Origin: Alphaproteobacteria bacterium
GTDB taxonomy: Bacteria; Pseudomonadota; Alphaproteobacteria; Micropepsales; Micropepsaceae
Reading direction: 5' to 3'
NCBI GenBank assembly: GCA_947462105.1
Contig: CANHNJ010000017.1
Span: 1 to 52,380 of the forward strand
DNA: 52,380 nucleotides
The notes under the pieces were generated by a model, which was not told the origin of the DNA, did no database searches, and saw only the letters and a program-made list of their open reading frames with translations. Below, piece after piece: positions 1-7,808 of this stretch. The first letter of the stretch is position 1, and each line of letters opens with the position of its first letter. Both the position numbers and the translations under genes were made by a program.

Positions 1-2
1 AG

Positions 3-563
3 GTTGCGACCCGCAAGGTGGTCGGCCAGGTCGGCCGGGCCGATGGCTATCTGGGCGATGCCGCCATTCGCATTCCCCTGCCGGGTCCGCTGGAACGCAT
101 CGCCGGTCCGATGCGCAATTTTGGCGCCGGCTTCCTTCTCGATGACCTTTCGACGCGCATGAACCGCGCCGCCGATCAGGCGGCGCCCCGGGCGCTGAAT
201 ATTTTTGTCAATGCCGTCACCAGCATGAGCTTCGACGATGCGCGGGGCATTCTCACCGGGGCCCAGGATTCGGCGACGCAGTATTTCCGCCGCACCACGT
301 CGGGCGCGCTCACCAGCGAATTCCGCCCCGTCGTCAGCTCGGCACTGAGCGGCGCGGGTGCGCTGAAGGCGTGGCAGGCGGTGCAGGGCCGCATCACCCA
401 GAATCCGCTGTTGGGCCAGCTTGCGGGCGGCTTCGATCTTACCGACTTCACCGTCGGCAAGGCGCTGGATGGGCTGTTCTATTATGTGGCGTCGGAAGAA
501 AAGGCGATCCGCACCAACCCGGCGGCACGCAGCACCGACCTGATCCGCAAGATTTTCGGCTAA
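3..563 (+). CDS. DUF4197 family protein (5' end outside window)
   Basis: The reading frame is open from the first bases of the window and upstream of the first GTG (18), so the N-terminus lies outside. The visible ~187 residues match the DUF4197 family: a PLPGPL-type segment, MNRAA, the ILTG...[10 protein letters not shown] block and a C-terminal [18 protein letters not shown]...[11 protein letters not shown]. Members are usually exported proteins of about 220-250 residues, so a signal peptide and some 40-60 residues are probably missing. The function of the family is unknown. The TAA stop interlocks by 4 bp with the stop of the convergent rsmA. Confidence 0.85.
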   Translation, partial: VATRKVVGQVGRADGYLGDAAIRIPLPGPLERIAGPMRNFGAGFLLDDLSTRMNRAADQAAPRALNIFVNAVTSMSFDDARGILTGAQDSATQYFRRTTSGALTSEFRPVVSSALSGAGALKAWQAVQGRITQNPLLGQLAGGFDLTDFTVGKALDGLFYYVASEEKAIRTNPAARSTDLIRKIFG

Positions 564-1390
564 GCAAAGACTCTTGCCAGTGCCGCGAAGGCCGCGATGG
601 GCAGGTCTTCCGGCCGTGCCGTGGGATCGAGACCGGCGGCGCCGATACGCGCCTCGGCATCGGGGGCCAGGCCCTTCAGGCTCTGGCGCAGCATCTTGCG
701 CCGCTGGCCGAAGGCGGCGGCGGTGACGCGCTCCAGGCTGTGCAGGTCGCACGGCGCCAGCGGCTCGGCGCGCGGCTCCAGCCGCACCACCGACGAGGTG
801 ATCTTGGGCGGGGGCACGAAGGCCTGCGGTGAAACGTCGAAGAGAATCTTCGCCGTCGCTCGCCAGCCTGCCAGCACGGACAGCCGCCCGAAATGCTCGG
901 TGCCGGGCCGGGCGACGATGCGCTGGGCCACTTCCTTCTGGAACATCAGGGTGCAGCTTTGCCAGAAGGGCGGCCAGGTTTCGCTGCTCAGCCATTCGAT
1001 CAGCAGGGCCGTGCCGACATTGTAGGGCAGGTTGGCGGCGATGCGCGCACCTTGTGGAAACAGCGCGGCTTCGTCGACCTTCATGGCATCGCCGGAAATC
1101 ACGTCCAGCCTGCCCGGAAACGCCGCCGCGATCTCGGCCAGCGCTGGCAGGCAGCGGCTGTCGCGCTCCACCGCCACCACTTTCGCCGCGCCTTCCAGCA
1201 GCAGGGCGCGGGTGAGGCCGCCCGGACCGGGCCCGACCTCATAGAATGTGCCGCCTTCGTCCGCGCCGGCGGCACGGGCAATCTTGCGGGTGAGATTGAG
1301 GTCTAGCAGGAAGTTCTGACCCAGTGACTTTTTCGCCGCCAGGTCGAACTTTGCGATTACGTCCCGCAGTGGTGGTAGGTGATCAGTCAC
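560..1390 (-). CDS. rsmA: 16S rRNA (adenine1518-N6/adenine1519-N6)-dimethyltransferase
   Basis: RsmA/KsgA dimethylates two adjacent adenines in the 3' hairpin of 16S rRNA during late small-subunit assembly, using S-adenosylmethionine. The 276-residue protein has the expected length. It shows [11 protein letters not shown] near residues 20-30, the SAM-binding motif [10 protein letters not shown] at 51-60, VERD at 74-77, and the catalytic NLPY at 120-123. The start is GTG. In many proteobacteria the order is lptD-surA-pdxA-rsmA; here surA lies upstream but pdxA is absent from the gap. The stop overlaps the convergent DUF4197 gene by 4 bp. Confidence 0.96.
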   Translation of the reverse strand: MTDHLPPLRDVIAKFDLAAKKSLGQNFLLDLNLTRKIARAAGADEGGTFYEVGPGPGGLTRALLLEGAAKVVAVERDSRCLPALAEIAAAFPGRLDVISGDAMKVDEAALFPQGARIAANLPYNVGTALLIEWLSSETWPPFWQSCTLMFQKEVAQRIVARPGTEHFGRLSVLAGWRATAKILFDVSPQAFVPPPKITSSVVRLEPRAEPLAPCDLHSLERVTAAAFGQRRKMLRQSLKGLAPDAEARIGAAGLDPTARPEDLPIAAFAALARVFA

Positions 1391-1411
1391 CGCGCGCGTC
1401 CGTCGTTTTTG

Positions 1412-1467
1412 TGGTCGCGCCGCCTAACGCTGACGCCCGCTTCGCGGGCTTCTGGGCGGGCGCTCCC
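1412..1467 (-). repeat. REP-like intergenic palindromic element, copy A
   Basis: Read on the minus strand, it begins GGGAGCGCCCGCCCAG, contains an inner hairpin GCCCGC-GAA-GCGGGC, and ends GCGTTAGGCGGCGCGACCA. The same ends occur in copy B at 30341-30390. It fills most of the surA-rsmA gap, the place where pdxA often sits. A direct repeat GCGATTACGTC (1353-1363 inside rsmA, 1471-1481 beside the element) brackets it. The repeat status comes from comparing copies in this window only. Confidence 0.6.
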
Positions 1468-1504
1468 TTCGCGATTACGTCGCGTAACGGAGGGAGATCG
1501 TTGC

Positions 1505-3001
1505 TCAGCGGATCAGCGCGGCATCCACAACCGCGCTATCGCTCTCGCGCTCGATGGCGGTATCGCGCTTGAGATCGCGCATGAAGCGCCGTGCCAGCGC
1601 GGCGATCTGCTCGTTGAACAGGCGGTTCTCGACTTCCTGGCGCGTCGGCAGCTTGAAGACGGTGCGCGGTGGCGGCGCGCGCTTGTCGCAACGCACGAGG
1701 ATTTCGACGCCGGCATCCAGTTGTACCGGCATGGCCGCTTCGCCCGCCTTGGTCTGGGCCAGCGCCTTCTGCAATTCCGGATGCAGGTCGGTCAGCAGGG
1801 GATTGCCCAGCTTCATGAAGACGCTGCCCTTGAGAATGGGGTCCTGCGCAATCTTTTCCAGCGCTTCGCAGGAATCTGCGACCTGGCGCACCTGCATCGC
1901 CGCCTTCATGGTGTTTTCGACCATTTCCTGGGGCGTGTTCGGCGGCAGCGGCAGCAGCAGGCGGGCCAGCGGCAGGGTGCCCGGCGGGCCCGATGGCTCA
2001 GTGGCTTCCACCACATTGACGTTGGTGCCCAGCGGCTCCTGGCGGTCCTGCAGGCCCAGCAGGTACCAGCCGCCGCGCGCGCGTACCGGATGTCCCAGTT
2101 CGCCCAGCTTCAGGGTCGCGATCGCGCCGTTGAGTTCGGGATCCAGCTGGCCGTCATAGACCCAGCCGATATCTCCGCCCGCCGTGGCGGAGGGATTGCG
2201 GCTGAACTGGCGCGCCATGATGCGGAACTGGCCGCCGGCGCGAATCTTCTTCTCGATATCCTCGATATCGGCCTTCACCTTGGCGTCTTCCTCCGGGCGG
2301 TCCACCGCCAGGAAAATCTCGGAAACGCGATAATGCGGCTTGTTGGCGCCTTCAGCGGCGCGGCGCATGGCGTCGTCGATCTGCGCCGGCGTCACCACCA
2401 CTTCGGACTGGAACTCGCTCTGCAGCGTCTTCTGCCAGGCGATGGAGGCGATCTGCTGATTGCGCAGCGTTTCGATGCTGGCCCCGGCGGCGGCAAGCAC
2501 CGTCTTCAACTGCTCCATCGTGGAGTTGTTATCTTTAAGAAACTCATCGATGCGCTGGTTCACTTCGACCGGGCTGACGGTGATCTTGCGGCGGCGGGCT
2601 TCCAGCAGCTGGATCTTTTCTTCTTCCAGGCGGTCCAGTACTTCGGCACGGATGCGCTTGAGGTCTTCGGCGGAAGGCTTGTAGCCGGCGACGGCAGCCG
2701 CAAAGGCGACGCGCTGTTCCAGCTCGTAATCGGAAATCGAGATGTCGTTCACCGTCGCGGCGATGCGGTTGACGGCGACGGCGGGCTTGGTCTCGACGGA
2801 CGCCACGGCATTCGGCGGCGCAGCGGATGTGGGTGCAGCGGCCACTGGCGCAACCGATGCAGGGGCTGGCGATGCGGGCGGGGCCGCATTGGAGACGGTG
2901 GGTGCGGGCGCGAAGGGGGCCACGGCGGGCTGGGCATAAAGCGGGGCACCGGCACAGGCCAGCGCGGCGACGCCCAGGGAAAGGGTGGTGATCAGACGCA
3001 T
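1505..3001 (-). CDS. surA: SurA-like periplasmic chaperone / peptidyl-prolyl isomerase
   Basis: SurA escorts unfolded outer-membrane proteins, including LptD, across the periplasm. The 498-residue product has a signal peptide (cleavage probably after LYAQ at 24), then a Pro/Ala-rich linker to about residue 75. A SurA N-terminal chaperone region (AATVNDISISDYELEQR onward) follows, then a parvulin domain near residues 210-310 (GGDIGWVYDGQLDPEL, HPVRARGGWYLLGL). A second, degenerate parvulin-like stretch and a C-terminal helix complete it. It is transcribed with lptD just upstream, which matches its client. A candidate promoter lies at 3096-3123. The Ala/Pro linker is longer than in E. coli SurA. 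Confidence 0.9.
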   Translation of the reverse strand: MRLITTLSLGVAALACAGAPLYAQPAVAPFAPAPTVSNAAPPASPAPASVAPVAAAPTSAAPPNAVASVETKPAVAVNRIAATVNDISISDYELEQRVAFAAAVAGYKPSAEDLKRIRAEVLDRLEEEKIQLLEARRRKITVSPVEVNQRIDEFLKDNNSTMEQLKTVLAAAGASIETLRNQQIASIAWQKTLQSEFQSEVVVTPAQIDDAMRRAAEGANKPHYRVSEIFLAVDRPEEDAKVKADIEDIEKKIRAGGQFRIMARQFSRNPSATAGGDIGWVYDGQLDPELNGAIATLKLGELGHPVRARGGWYLLGLQDRQEPLGTNVNVVEATEPSGPPGTLPLARLLLPLPPNTPQEMVENTMKAAMQVRQVADSCEALEKIAQDPILKGSVFMKLGNPLLTDLHPELQKALAQTKAGEAAMPVQLDAGVEILVRCDKRAPPPRTVFKLPTRQEVENRLFNEQIAALARRFMRDLKRDTAIERESDSAVVDAALIR

Positions 3002-3095
3002 GCTACCGTTTACTGCTCGCTTATTAGCAACATGGGACGGATCGGGGTGCGCGCGTCTCGCAGGACCGCCAGCCTTCCGCCCCTAACCGGTTGCT

Positions 3096-3123
3096 AGAAT
3101 AAGCAATTTTGCCGCGCGATCAA
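3096..3123 (-). promoter_or_regulatory. Candidate sigma70 promoter for surA with overlapping dyad
   Basis: On the minus strand TTGATC (3123-3118) and TATTCT (3101-3096) are separated by 16 bases, about 95 bases upstream of the surA ATG. The -10 lies inside an inverted repeat, TTGCTAGAATAAGCAA (plus strand 3091-3106). A related dyad, GCTTATTAGCAA, occurs at 3019-3030. The promoter call is by motif only; the dyads suggest, but do not prove, a regulator site. Confidence 0.4.
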
Positions 3124-3164
3124 GGCGGCCCCGGACAGGGCGGAACCCCGGCGAAAACAGACGG

Positions 3165-5372
3165 TTACGGACGGGCGTTGGTAAAGACGTCCTGCGGGAA
3201 CAGGCTGAAGGGCCGGACTGCCTCTTCGCCCGTCTTGAAGCTGAGTCGCATGATGACCGAGGTCGAGGGCGGCAGGCCCAGCAGGGCGTCCTGGGTGTAT
3301 TTGCGCCGGTAGGCGATGGAAATGCCGAAGCACTCATCCTCATAGCCCAGGCCATATTCGGCATCGAGGAACTGGCCGGCCTGAACGTCGCGCCGTGCCG
3401 CCAGGAAGACCTGCCAGTTGCGCCAGAGATTGAGGTCGATCTGGCCGTTGACCTCTTCGCGCCGGGGCAGGCCCAGCGTCGCCACGCTGGGAAGCTGGGC
3501 ATAGCTGAGCTGCAGCGAGGAACGGCCGCGCGTGCCGGTCACATAGACCTCGTGCCGGTTGATCGAGCCGTTGCGGCGGTCGAAATCGATGCGGTCATTG
3601 AGGCTGAAATCGGCGAATTTGAAGCTGACGCGGCCCACCAGGTCGGACGCGGTGCCGCCCGTGCCCGCGAAGCCCGCCAGGATCGGATCGGGCTTGAGGC
3701 GGAAGGTCTGTCCCACCAGCGCCTGCACCGAGCCGCCGGGGAACAGCGCCTCGGCATTCAGCCCGACATTGGCGCGATAGCCGCTTTCCACCAGGTCGAA
3801 GCCCGGCAGGCTGTTGAAGCTGAAGACGTTCATGTCGCTGATTTCGAAGTCGGTGCTGTCCTCGTTGCGCAGGGCGGCGGGATTGCCGCCATAAGGCTGC
3901 GCGATCAACTGCACGATGGGCTCGACGATATAGGAACGCCCGGCCTTGCCCTGGGCGATGAAGGGCCAGCGCCAGTCCAGCGACAATTGCGGAATGGCGC
4001 GGCTGACATAGGTTTCGCCCTTGGCCAGCACCGCGGTGGCGACGGGTGCTTCCAGGCGATAGCTGTCGCCCCGCACATTGGCGGCGAAGGTCCAGAGCTG
4101 GCCGCCGCCCAGCACCAGCGGCAGGCGCCAGCGCATCTCGCCAGTGATGCGCTGCTGGTTGAGGCCGCTGCCGCGCGTCAGCCCCACGCCGTTCAGGTCG
4201 AAGCGGAACTGGCCGCCCAGCACGTTGCGCTGGGGGATGAAGCTGTATTCCAGCAGCGGCGCCGCATGCGGGATGTTCGCCGTGATGTCGGTGGAACGCA
4301 GGCCCTGGAAGAAATAGCCGCTCAGCGCCAGGCGGCTGCGGCCCGTCATGTTCTCGATGAACAGGCTGCTGGTCAGCCTGTCCAGGAAGGAAATGTCGTA
4401 GAACCGCATATAGCCGGCATTGTTGGTCAACTGGACATCGAAGCCGGTGCGCCAGTTGCCGCCCAGCGCGATGTGGCCCGAGCCGAAAAGGTGGTCGTAG
4501 AATTGTGGTCCGGCGCCGGCGCCGCCCAGGCCGCCATCGTCATTGTGCGCGATACTGCCCCGGACCCAGAAGCCGCTATTGTTCCAGCGCTGGCGGTATT
4601 CCACCTCGATCAGCTCGCCGCCCAGGCTGGAGATCATGGGCGACAGCGTCAGGTCGCGCGACGGCGACAGCGCCATGTAGAATGGCGTGCGCGTGAAATA
4701 GCCGAACTTGGTGGAGTTGCCGATATCGGGCGTCAGGAAGCCGGTGGAATAGCGCACCGTGGGATCGGGCACCGACAGATAGGGCGAATAGAGCACCGGC
4801 ACGCCGAAGGCTTCCAGGCTGGCATTGCGGAAACGGACCTTGTGCGCCGCCTGGTCATAGATCACGCGTTCCGCCTTGACCTGCCAGAGCGGCGTCTTGC
4901 GGCCTTCTTCCTTGCAGATCTGGCAGGGGCTGTAGATGGCGCGGCGGGCGGTGATCACCTGGCCGTTGCGGGCGGCACTGGCAGCAGCCAGGCGGCCACT
5001 CTTGCCGATCAGGGCGCCGAAGCCGGTCAGGGCGCCATTGCGCATGCTGTCGCTCAGCACCACCGAGGTGGCGAAGGCGACATTGCCGCGTTCATCGGTG
5101 ACGCTGACATTGCCGGTGGCCGTGACGCGGTCGGTCTTCTGGTCGTAGATGACGCGGTCCGCCAGCAGGATGCGGCCCTGGGCCGTGATCTCGACATGGC
5201 CGACGGCGGAGACGGTCTGGTTGGGATTGTCATACTCGACGCTGTCTGCCTGCAGCACGATCTGACGGTCCGGTGCCGCTGCGGCGGTCTGCACCGGGCG
5301 CACGGTCTGGGCGGAGGCGGGTCCGGCGAGCGCAGATGTCAGCAGCAGGGCGCAGAAAAACGGCGAACGCAC
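3165..5372 (-). CDS. lptD: LPS-assembly outer membrane protein LptD
   Basis: LptD is the outer-membrane barrel that inserts lipopolysaccharide into the outer leaflet with LptE. The 735-residue protein has a signal peptide (cleavage after ASAQ, ~22) and an OstA/LptA-type jellyroll (residues ~38-110, VLQADSVEYDN..., VTATGNVSVTD). A long barrel-forming domain follows, ending in aromatic-rich strands. An SPCQICK pair and a late YEDECFGISIAYRRKY cysteine fit the disulphides LptD needs. The start is GTG at 5372 because an in-frame TGA lies immediately upstream; a GGGAGGA ribosome site sits 8 bases before it. It follows lptF-lptG and a coupled 24-codon ORF. Confidence 0.95.
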   Translation of the reverse strand: MRSPFFCALLLTSALAGPASAQTVRPVQTAAAAPDRQIVLQADSVEYDNPNQTVSAVGHVEITAQGRILLADRVIYDQKTDRVTATGNVSVTDERGNVAFATSVVLSDSMRNGALTGFGALIGKSGRLAAASAARNGQVITARRAIYSPCQICKEEGRKTPLWQVKAERVIYDQAAHKVRFRNASLEAFGVPVLYSPYLSVPDPTVRYSTGFLTPDIGNSTKFGYFTRTPFYMALSPSRDLTLSPMISSLGGELIEVEYRQRWNNSGFWVRGSIAHNDDGGLGGAGAGPQFYDHLFGSGHIALGGNWRTGFDVQLTNNAGYMRFYDISFLDRLTSSLFIENMTGRSRLALSGYFFQGLRSTDITANIPHAAPLLEYSFIPQRNVLGGQFRFDLNGVGLTRGSGLNQQRITGEMRWRLPLVLGGGQLWTFAANVRGDSYRLEAPVATAVLAKGETYVSRAIPQLSLDWRWPFIAQGKAGRSYIVEPIVQLIAQPYGGNPAALRNEDSTDFEISDMNVFSFNSLPGFDLVESGYRANVGLNAEALFPGGSVQALVGQTFRLKPDPILAGFAGTGGTASDLVGRVSFKFADFSLNDRIDFDRRNGSINRHEVYVTGTRGRSSLQLSYAQLPSVATLGLPRREEVNGQIDLNLWRNWQVFLAARRDVQAGQFLDAEYGLGYEDECFGISIAYRRKYTQDALLGLPPSTSVIMRLSFKTGEEAVRPFSLFPQDVFTNARP

Positions 5373-5447
5373 TCAGCCATCCTCCCGGCTGAAGACATCG
5401 CGCGGATGCGTTCGCAGACGCGCACTGAAAGAATCGCTGGTCTTCAT
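5373..5447 (-). CDS. 24-codon ORF linking lptG and lptD (leader-peptide candidate)
   Basis: Its ATG (5447-5445) overlaps the lptG TGA as ATGA, and its own TGA (5375-5373) directly abuts the lptD GTG, so ribosomes could pass lptG-ORF-lptD by termination-reinitiation. A GGGAGGA precedes the ATG by 3 bases. The peptide starts MKTSDSFSARLRTHPRD and ends VFSREDG, identical to the last seven residues of LptG. The underlying 16-base repeat is 5381-5396 and 5452-5467. The last two codons differ synonymously (GAC GGA versus GAT GGC). No known family is recognised. It may only be a duplication that supplies a second ribosome-binding site. Confidence 0.4.
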   Translation of the reverse strand: MKTSDSFSARLRTHPRDVFSREDG

Positions 5448-6532
5448 CCGTCCTCCCGGCTGAAGACCAGCGTCATGCCGATCAGGATGGACGCGATGGC
5501 GGGTGCGGTGGCCGCCAGCAGCACCGGCACCGCGCCGGAGCGGCCCAGCGTCTCGGTCAGGCGTTCGAAGAAATAGACTGCGAAGCCTGCCGCTACGCTC
5601 AGCAGGATGGCCTTGGCCATGCCGCCTTCGCGCGCGGGCCGCAGGCTGAAACTGGCCGCCATGAACACCATCGCCGCGAAGAGGGCGGGCAGGGTGCAGA
5701 GCGTGTAGAAATAGAGCCGGTAGCGCACGGCGGAAAAACCGGCGGACTGGGCGGCGCGGATGAAGTCGGGCAATTCCCAGAAGGACAGCGCCGTGGGCGC
5801 GATGAAGCTTTCCTGGATCTGGCTGGGCGTCAGGGTGGTGGGCAGCCGCACATTGGCCTGCCGGCGCGCAATGCCGTCCGCGCCGGAAACCCAGGCGTCG
5901 TTGATATCCCAGTAATGCTCGCGCAGTTGCGCCGAGCTGGCGTCGATGCGGCCGATATAGGCGTCGCCGCGATAGCGGAAGACCACGACATCCTCCAGCC
6001 TTTCGCCCTGGTCGGCGGCGCTGATGGCGTGGATCACCGATTGTTCGCTCTGGTCGCCCTGGCGCAGCCAGACGCCGTTCTCTGACACGGCAAGCTGCGA
6101 AGCCTGGCCCTTGATGTGGCGCGCTTCCAGGCCGGCGAATTCCGCGAACATGCGCGAGGCCACTGGCGTCGCCACCGTCACCGTCAGCACGCCGATCAGC
6201 ACCGCCGTTGCAATGGCGGGCGTCAGGAAATCCCAGGCCGAGATGCCGGCGGCGCGCGACGCCACCAGTTCCTGGCTGCGCGCCAGGCGAATGAAACAGA
6301 AGACGCCGCCTCCCAGGATGGCGAAGGGCAGCATCTTCAGGCCAAGGTCGGGCAGTTGCAGCACCGCCATGCCAATCACGGTGGCGGTGTTGATGCCGCG
6401 TCCGGCGGTGCGGTTGAGCAGGTCGACGATGTCAGCGGAGAAGGCCAGCACCAGGAAGATGCCATAGACCGTGGCGACGCCCGCGATGAACTGCGCTGCC
6501 AGATAGCGATAAAGCGTCCAGGACCAGCTCAT
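5444..6532 (-). CDS. lptG: LPS export ABC transporter permease LptG
   Basis: LptG and LptF form the inner-membrane part of the LptB2FG extractor that hands LPS to LptC. The 362-residue YjgP/YjgQ-family protein has an N-terminal TM block (LYRYLAAQFIAGVATVYGIF, two more TMs by ~residue 120), a large periplasmic domain (~125-265), and three C-terminal TMs. Its ATG overlaps the lptF stop by 4 bp (ATGA), so the two are translationally coupled. The last residues VFSREDG recur in the small ORF downstream. lptB is not in the window. Confidence 0.94.
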   Translation of the reverse strand: MSWSWTLYRYLAAQFIAGVATVYGIFLVLAFSADIVDLLNRTAGRGINTATVIGMAVLQLPDLGLKMLPFAILGGGVFCFIRLARSQELVASRAAGISAWDFLTPAIATAVLIGVLTVTVATPVASRMFAEFAGLEARHIKGQASQLAVSENGVWLRQGDQSEQSVIHAISAADQGERLEDVVVFRYRGDAYIGRIDASSAQLREHYWDINDAWVSGADGIARRQANVRLPTTLTPSQIQESFIAPTALSFWELPDFIRAAQSAGFSAVRYRLYFYTLCTLPALFAAMVFMAASFSLRPAREGGMAKAILLSVAAGFAVYFFERLTETLGRSGAVPVLLAATAPAIASILIGMTLVFSREDG

Positions 6533-7719
6533 GTGGTCCCCATGCGCCGCCGCGCCAGGATGGCGGCAGGGCTGTAGCCGGCCAGCACCAGCGCCGCCAG
6601 CGCGGCGCCCGCCAGCGGCAGGATGTAGAAGAGCGGCAGCAGCAGGGGCTGGCCTTGCGCCGCGCCCGAGACGCCATAACCGGCAATGCGCAGGCCGATG
6701 GCGCAGAGCGACGCGATGATCAGGCGCATCGCCAGCGGACCACGCTGGCGGCGGCCGCGCACCACGGCGGCCAGTGCGATCAGGCCGAAGGCCAGGCAGT
6801 ACAGGGGTTGCGACAGGCGATTATGGGCTTCCACCAGGAAGCCGCCGCGCTGACGATCCGTGAGGCCCGTCTCCTGCGGCCAGAGCAGTTCGGGCAGGAA
6901 GCGGTCGCTGGCGCGGATGGAATTGCGCACCTGGCTGGCAAACTGGTCGAGCCCCACGACGTAGCGCTCGAATTTGAGGGTGGAGAGCTGGCGGCCACGG
7001 CCGTTCTGCAGCGTGCCGTCGAACATCAGCAGGCGCGCGCCCGCCGCCGTCTGCGCGATCTGGCCGCTGGCGGCGATATAGGTTGCAGGCCGCGCCGCTT
7101 CGCGGCCGTCATGCACCAGTATGTCCTTGAAGCTGCCATCGGCGTTGATCTGCTTGATGAAGACGGTGATGCCCCGTGCGACGGAGTTGAACTGGCCCTC
7201 GTTGAGCAGCGCCGCGCCGACATCGGCGTTGATGTCCACCTTCTTGGCGTTCAGGGTCCGCTGGCCGGCCGGGCCGAGGTAAAGGTTGCAGAGATAGGTC
7301 AGCGCCATCACCAGCGCGGCGGCGCCGAGCACCGGGGTAGCGAGCTGGCGCAGGCTGAACCCGGCCGAGGCCATCACCACCAGTTCGCTGTCGCCCGACA
7401 GGCGCTGCAGCGACGCCAGCGCGCCGAAGAAGAAGGAGACCGGCAGGATGATGGTCAGCAAGGTCGGCAGCAGCAGCAGCACGAGATAGGCGAAGGTGAA
7501 GGCCGACTGGCCGCGATTGATGACAAGATCGAGCAGCGGCAGGATCTGCACCAGCCACACCACGCTGGTGAGCAGGAAGGCGAGCATCGCCACTGGGCCC
7601 AGCATCTGGCCCAGGACGTAGAAAGACAGGCGCAGCGGCCGGATTCCACGTCCTTTGGGACGAGGCTGTGCGGGCGGCGCATGGGCAAAGGCGTCAACAT
7701 CTACGCCCGGGGTCGCCAT
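6529..7719 (-). CDS. lptF: LPS export ABC transporter permease LptF
   Basis: LptF is the partner permease of LptG. It shows the same YjgP/YjgQ architecture: N-terminal TM segments (LSFYVLGQMLGPVAMLAFLL and following), a periplasmic beta-jellyroll in the middle, and three C-terminal TMs. The N-terminal ~25 residues are Pro/Arg rich. ATG 7719 (396 residues) is preferred over an in-frame TTG at 7737. It heads the leftward lptF-lptG-ORF-lptD-surA-rsmA run and is divergent from pepA, with about 90 bases for both promoters. Confidence 0.92.
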   Translation of the reverse strand: MATPGVDVDAFAHAPPAQPRPKGRGIRPLRLSFYVLGQMLGPVAMLAFLLTSVVWLVQILPLLDLVINRGQSAFTFAYLVLLLLPTLLTIILPVSFFFGALASLQRLSGDSELVVMASAGFSLRQLATPVLGAAALVMALTYLCNLYLGPAGQRTLNAKKVDINADVGAALLNEGQFNSVARGITVFIKQINADGSFKDILVHDGREAARPATYIAASGQIAQTAAGARLLMFDGTLQNGRGRQLSTLKFERYVVGLDQFASQVRNSIRASDRFLPELLWPQETGLTDRQRGGFLVEAHNRLSQPLYCLAFGLIALAAVVRGRRQRGPLAMRLIIASLCAIGLRIAGYGVSGAAQGQPLLLPLFYILPLAGAALAALVLAGYSPAAILARRRMGTT

Positions 7720-7808
7720 CTTTCGTCCGTCTCCCAAATCGCCCTAAACTAGCACTTGTTTTCGCCAGCCCGCCAACCGCCCCCCAAAGTCGCTTCAGGA
7801 GCCTTGCC

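Noticed and set aside
3552-5576. 674-codon frame opposite lptD
   Set aside because: Antisense shadow of lptD; low-complexity Ala/Gly/His composition and no ribosome site.
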